Source: UBA2653 sp964572685
Lineage (GTDB): Bacteria > Pseudomonadota > Gammaproteobacteria > Legionellales > Legionellaceae
Length of the DNA: 21,276 nucleotides
NCBI GenBank assembly: GCA_964572685.1
Contig: CAZNFJ010000031.1
Span: 1 to 21,276, forward strand
Direction of reading: 5' to 3'
Position numbers and translations under genes: made by a program. Positions 21,239 through 21,276 of the stretch are shown one piece after another (positions within the stretch are counted from its first letter, which is position 1; every line of letters starts with the position of its first letter). Below the pieces are notes generated by a model. The model searched no databases. It was given only the letters and a program-made list of their open reading frames with translations, and was not told the DNA's origin.

Positions 21239-21276
21239 AAGTTTTAAAATCCGCTAATATACTGACTTTTTTGATA

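Noticed and set aside
1..21276. tRNA/rRNA genes, CRISPR array, insertion sequence or prophage
   Set aside because: Reading both strands showed no cloverleaf-like gene, no regularly spaced repeats, and no transposase or integrase frame.

Overview
The window looks like a low-GC gammaproteobacterial chromosome segment from the Legionella/Coxiella side of the class (Legionellales). The reasons are: canonical gammaproteobacterial blocks (ubiE-ubiJ-ubiB-tatA; rpmH-rnpA-yidD-yidC-mnmE; divergent rsmI/lpoA); an outer-membrane protein whose predicted mature N-terminus is GTMGPV, as in Legionella surface proteins; a PPP-type phosphatase resembling the Legionella Wip effectors; and an astacin protease lying between mnmE and the chromosome interior, where I recall legP lying in L. 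pneumophila. The species cannot be named from sequence alone.

Layout. From 108 to 5054 everything is on the minus strand and probably forms one unit read leftwards: DUF1841 gene, ubiE, ubiJ, ubiB, tatA (52 aa, easily missed), then kgtP. A 355-bp spacer (5055-5409) holds divergent promoters at its two ends and a cluster of DnaA-box-like sites in the middle. A Wip-like phosphatase gene follows on the plus strand (5410-6777). A second AT-rich spacer (6778-7055) has two perfect DnaA boxes and the rpmH promoter. Next come rpmH-rnpA-yidD-yidC-mnmE and an outer-membrane beta-barrel gene, ending at a bidirectional terminator. rsmI-astacin-hemB run back on the minus strand into the same terminator. 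Divergently from rsmI, the plus strand carries lpoA, a small Cys-rich secreted protein, a MidA/NDUFAF7-type methyltransferase, a QueD-like protein without catalytic residues, and priA. Two tandem paralogous small Cys-rich secreted proteins follow, and convergent to them is a CPBP-family intramembrane protease at the right edge.

Function. The left block makes ubiquinone (UbiE, UbiJ, UbiB) and supplies a Tat component and a 2-oxoglutarate transporter. The middle block covers ribosome assembly, tRNA processing and modification, and membrane-protein insertion. The right block covers 16S rRNA methylation, haem synthesis, peptidoglycan synthase activation and replication restart.

Most worth a second look: (i) a probable replication origin with DnaA boxes on both sides of the Wip-like gene and no dnaA in the window, where gene direction and, by eye, base skew both switch; (ii) the tandem Cys-rich secreted peptides with a convergent CPBP protease; (iii) a six-Cys secreted protein whose Cys order resembles the defensin CS-alpha-beta pattern; (iv) a QueD-fold protein that keeps only the zinc histidines; (v) an astacin in an operon with rsmI and hemB. 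No tRNA, rRNA, CRISPR array, insertion sequence or prophage gene was seen.
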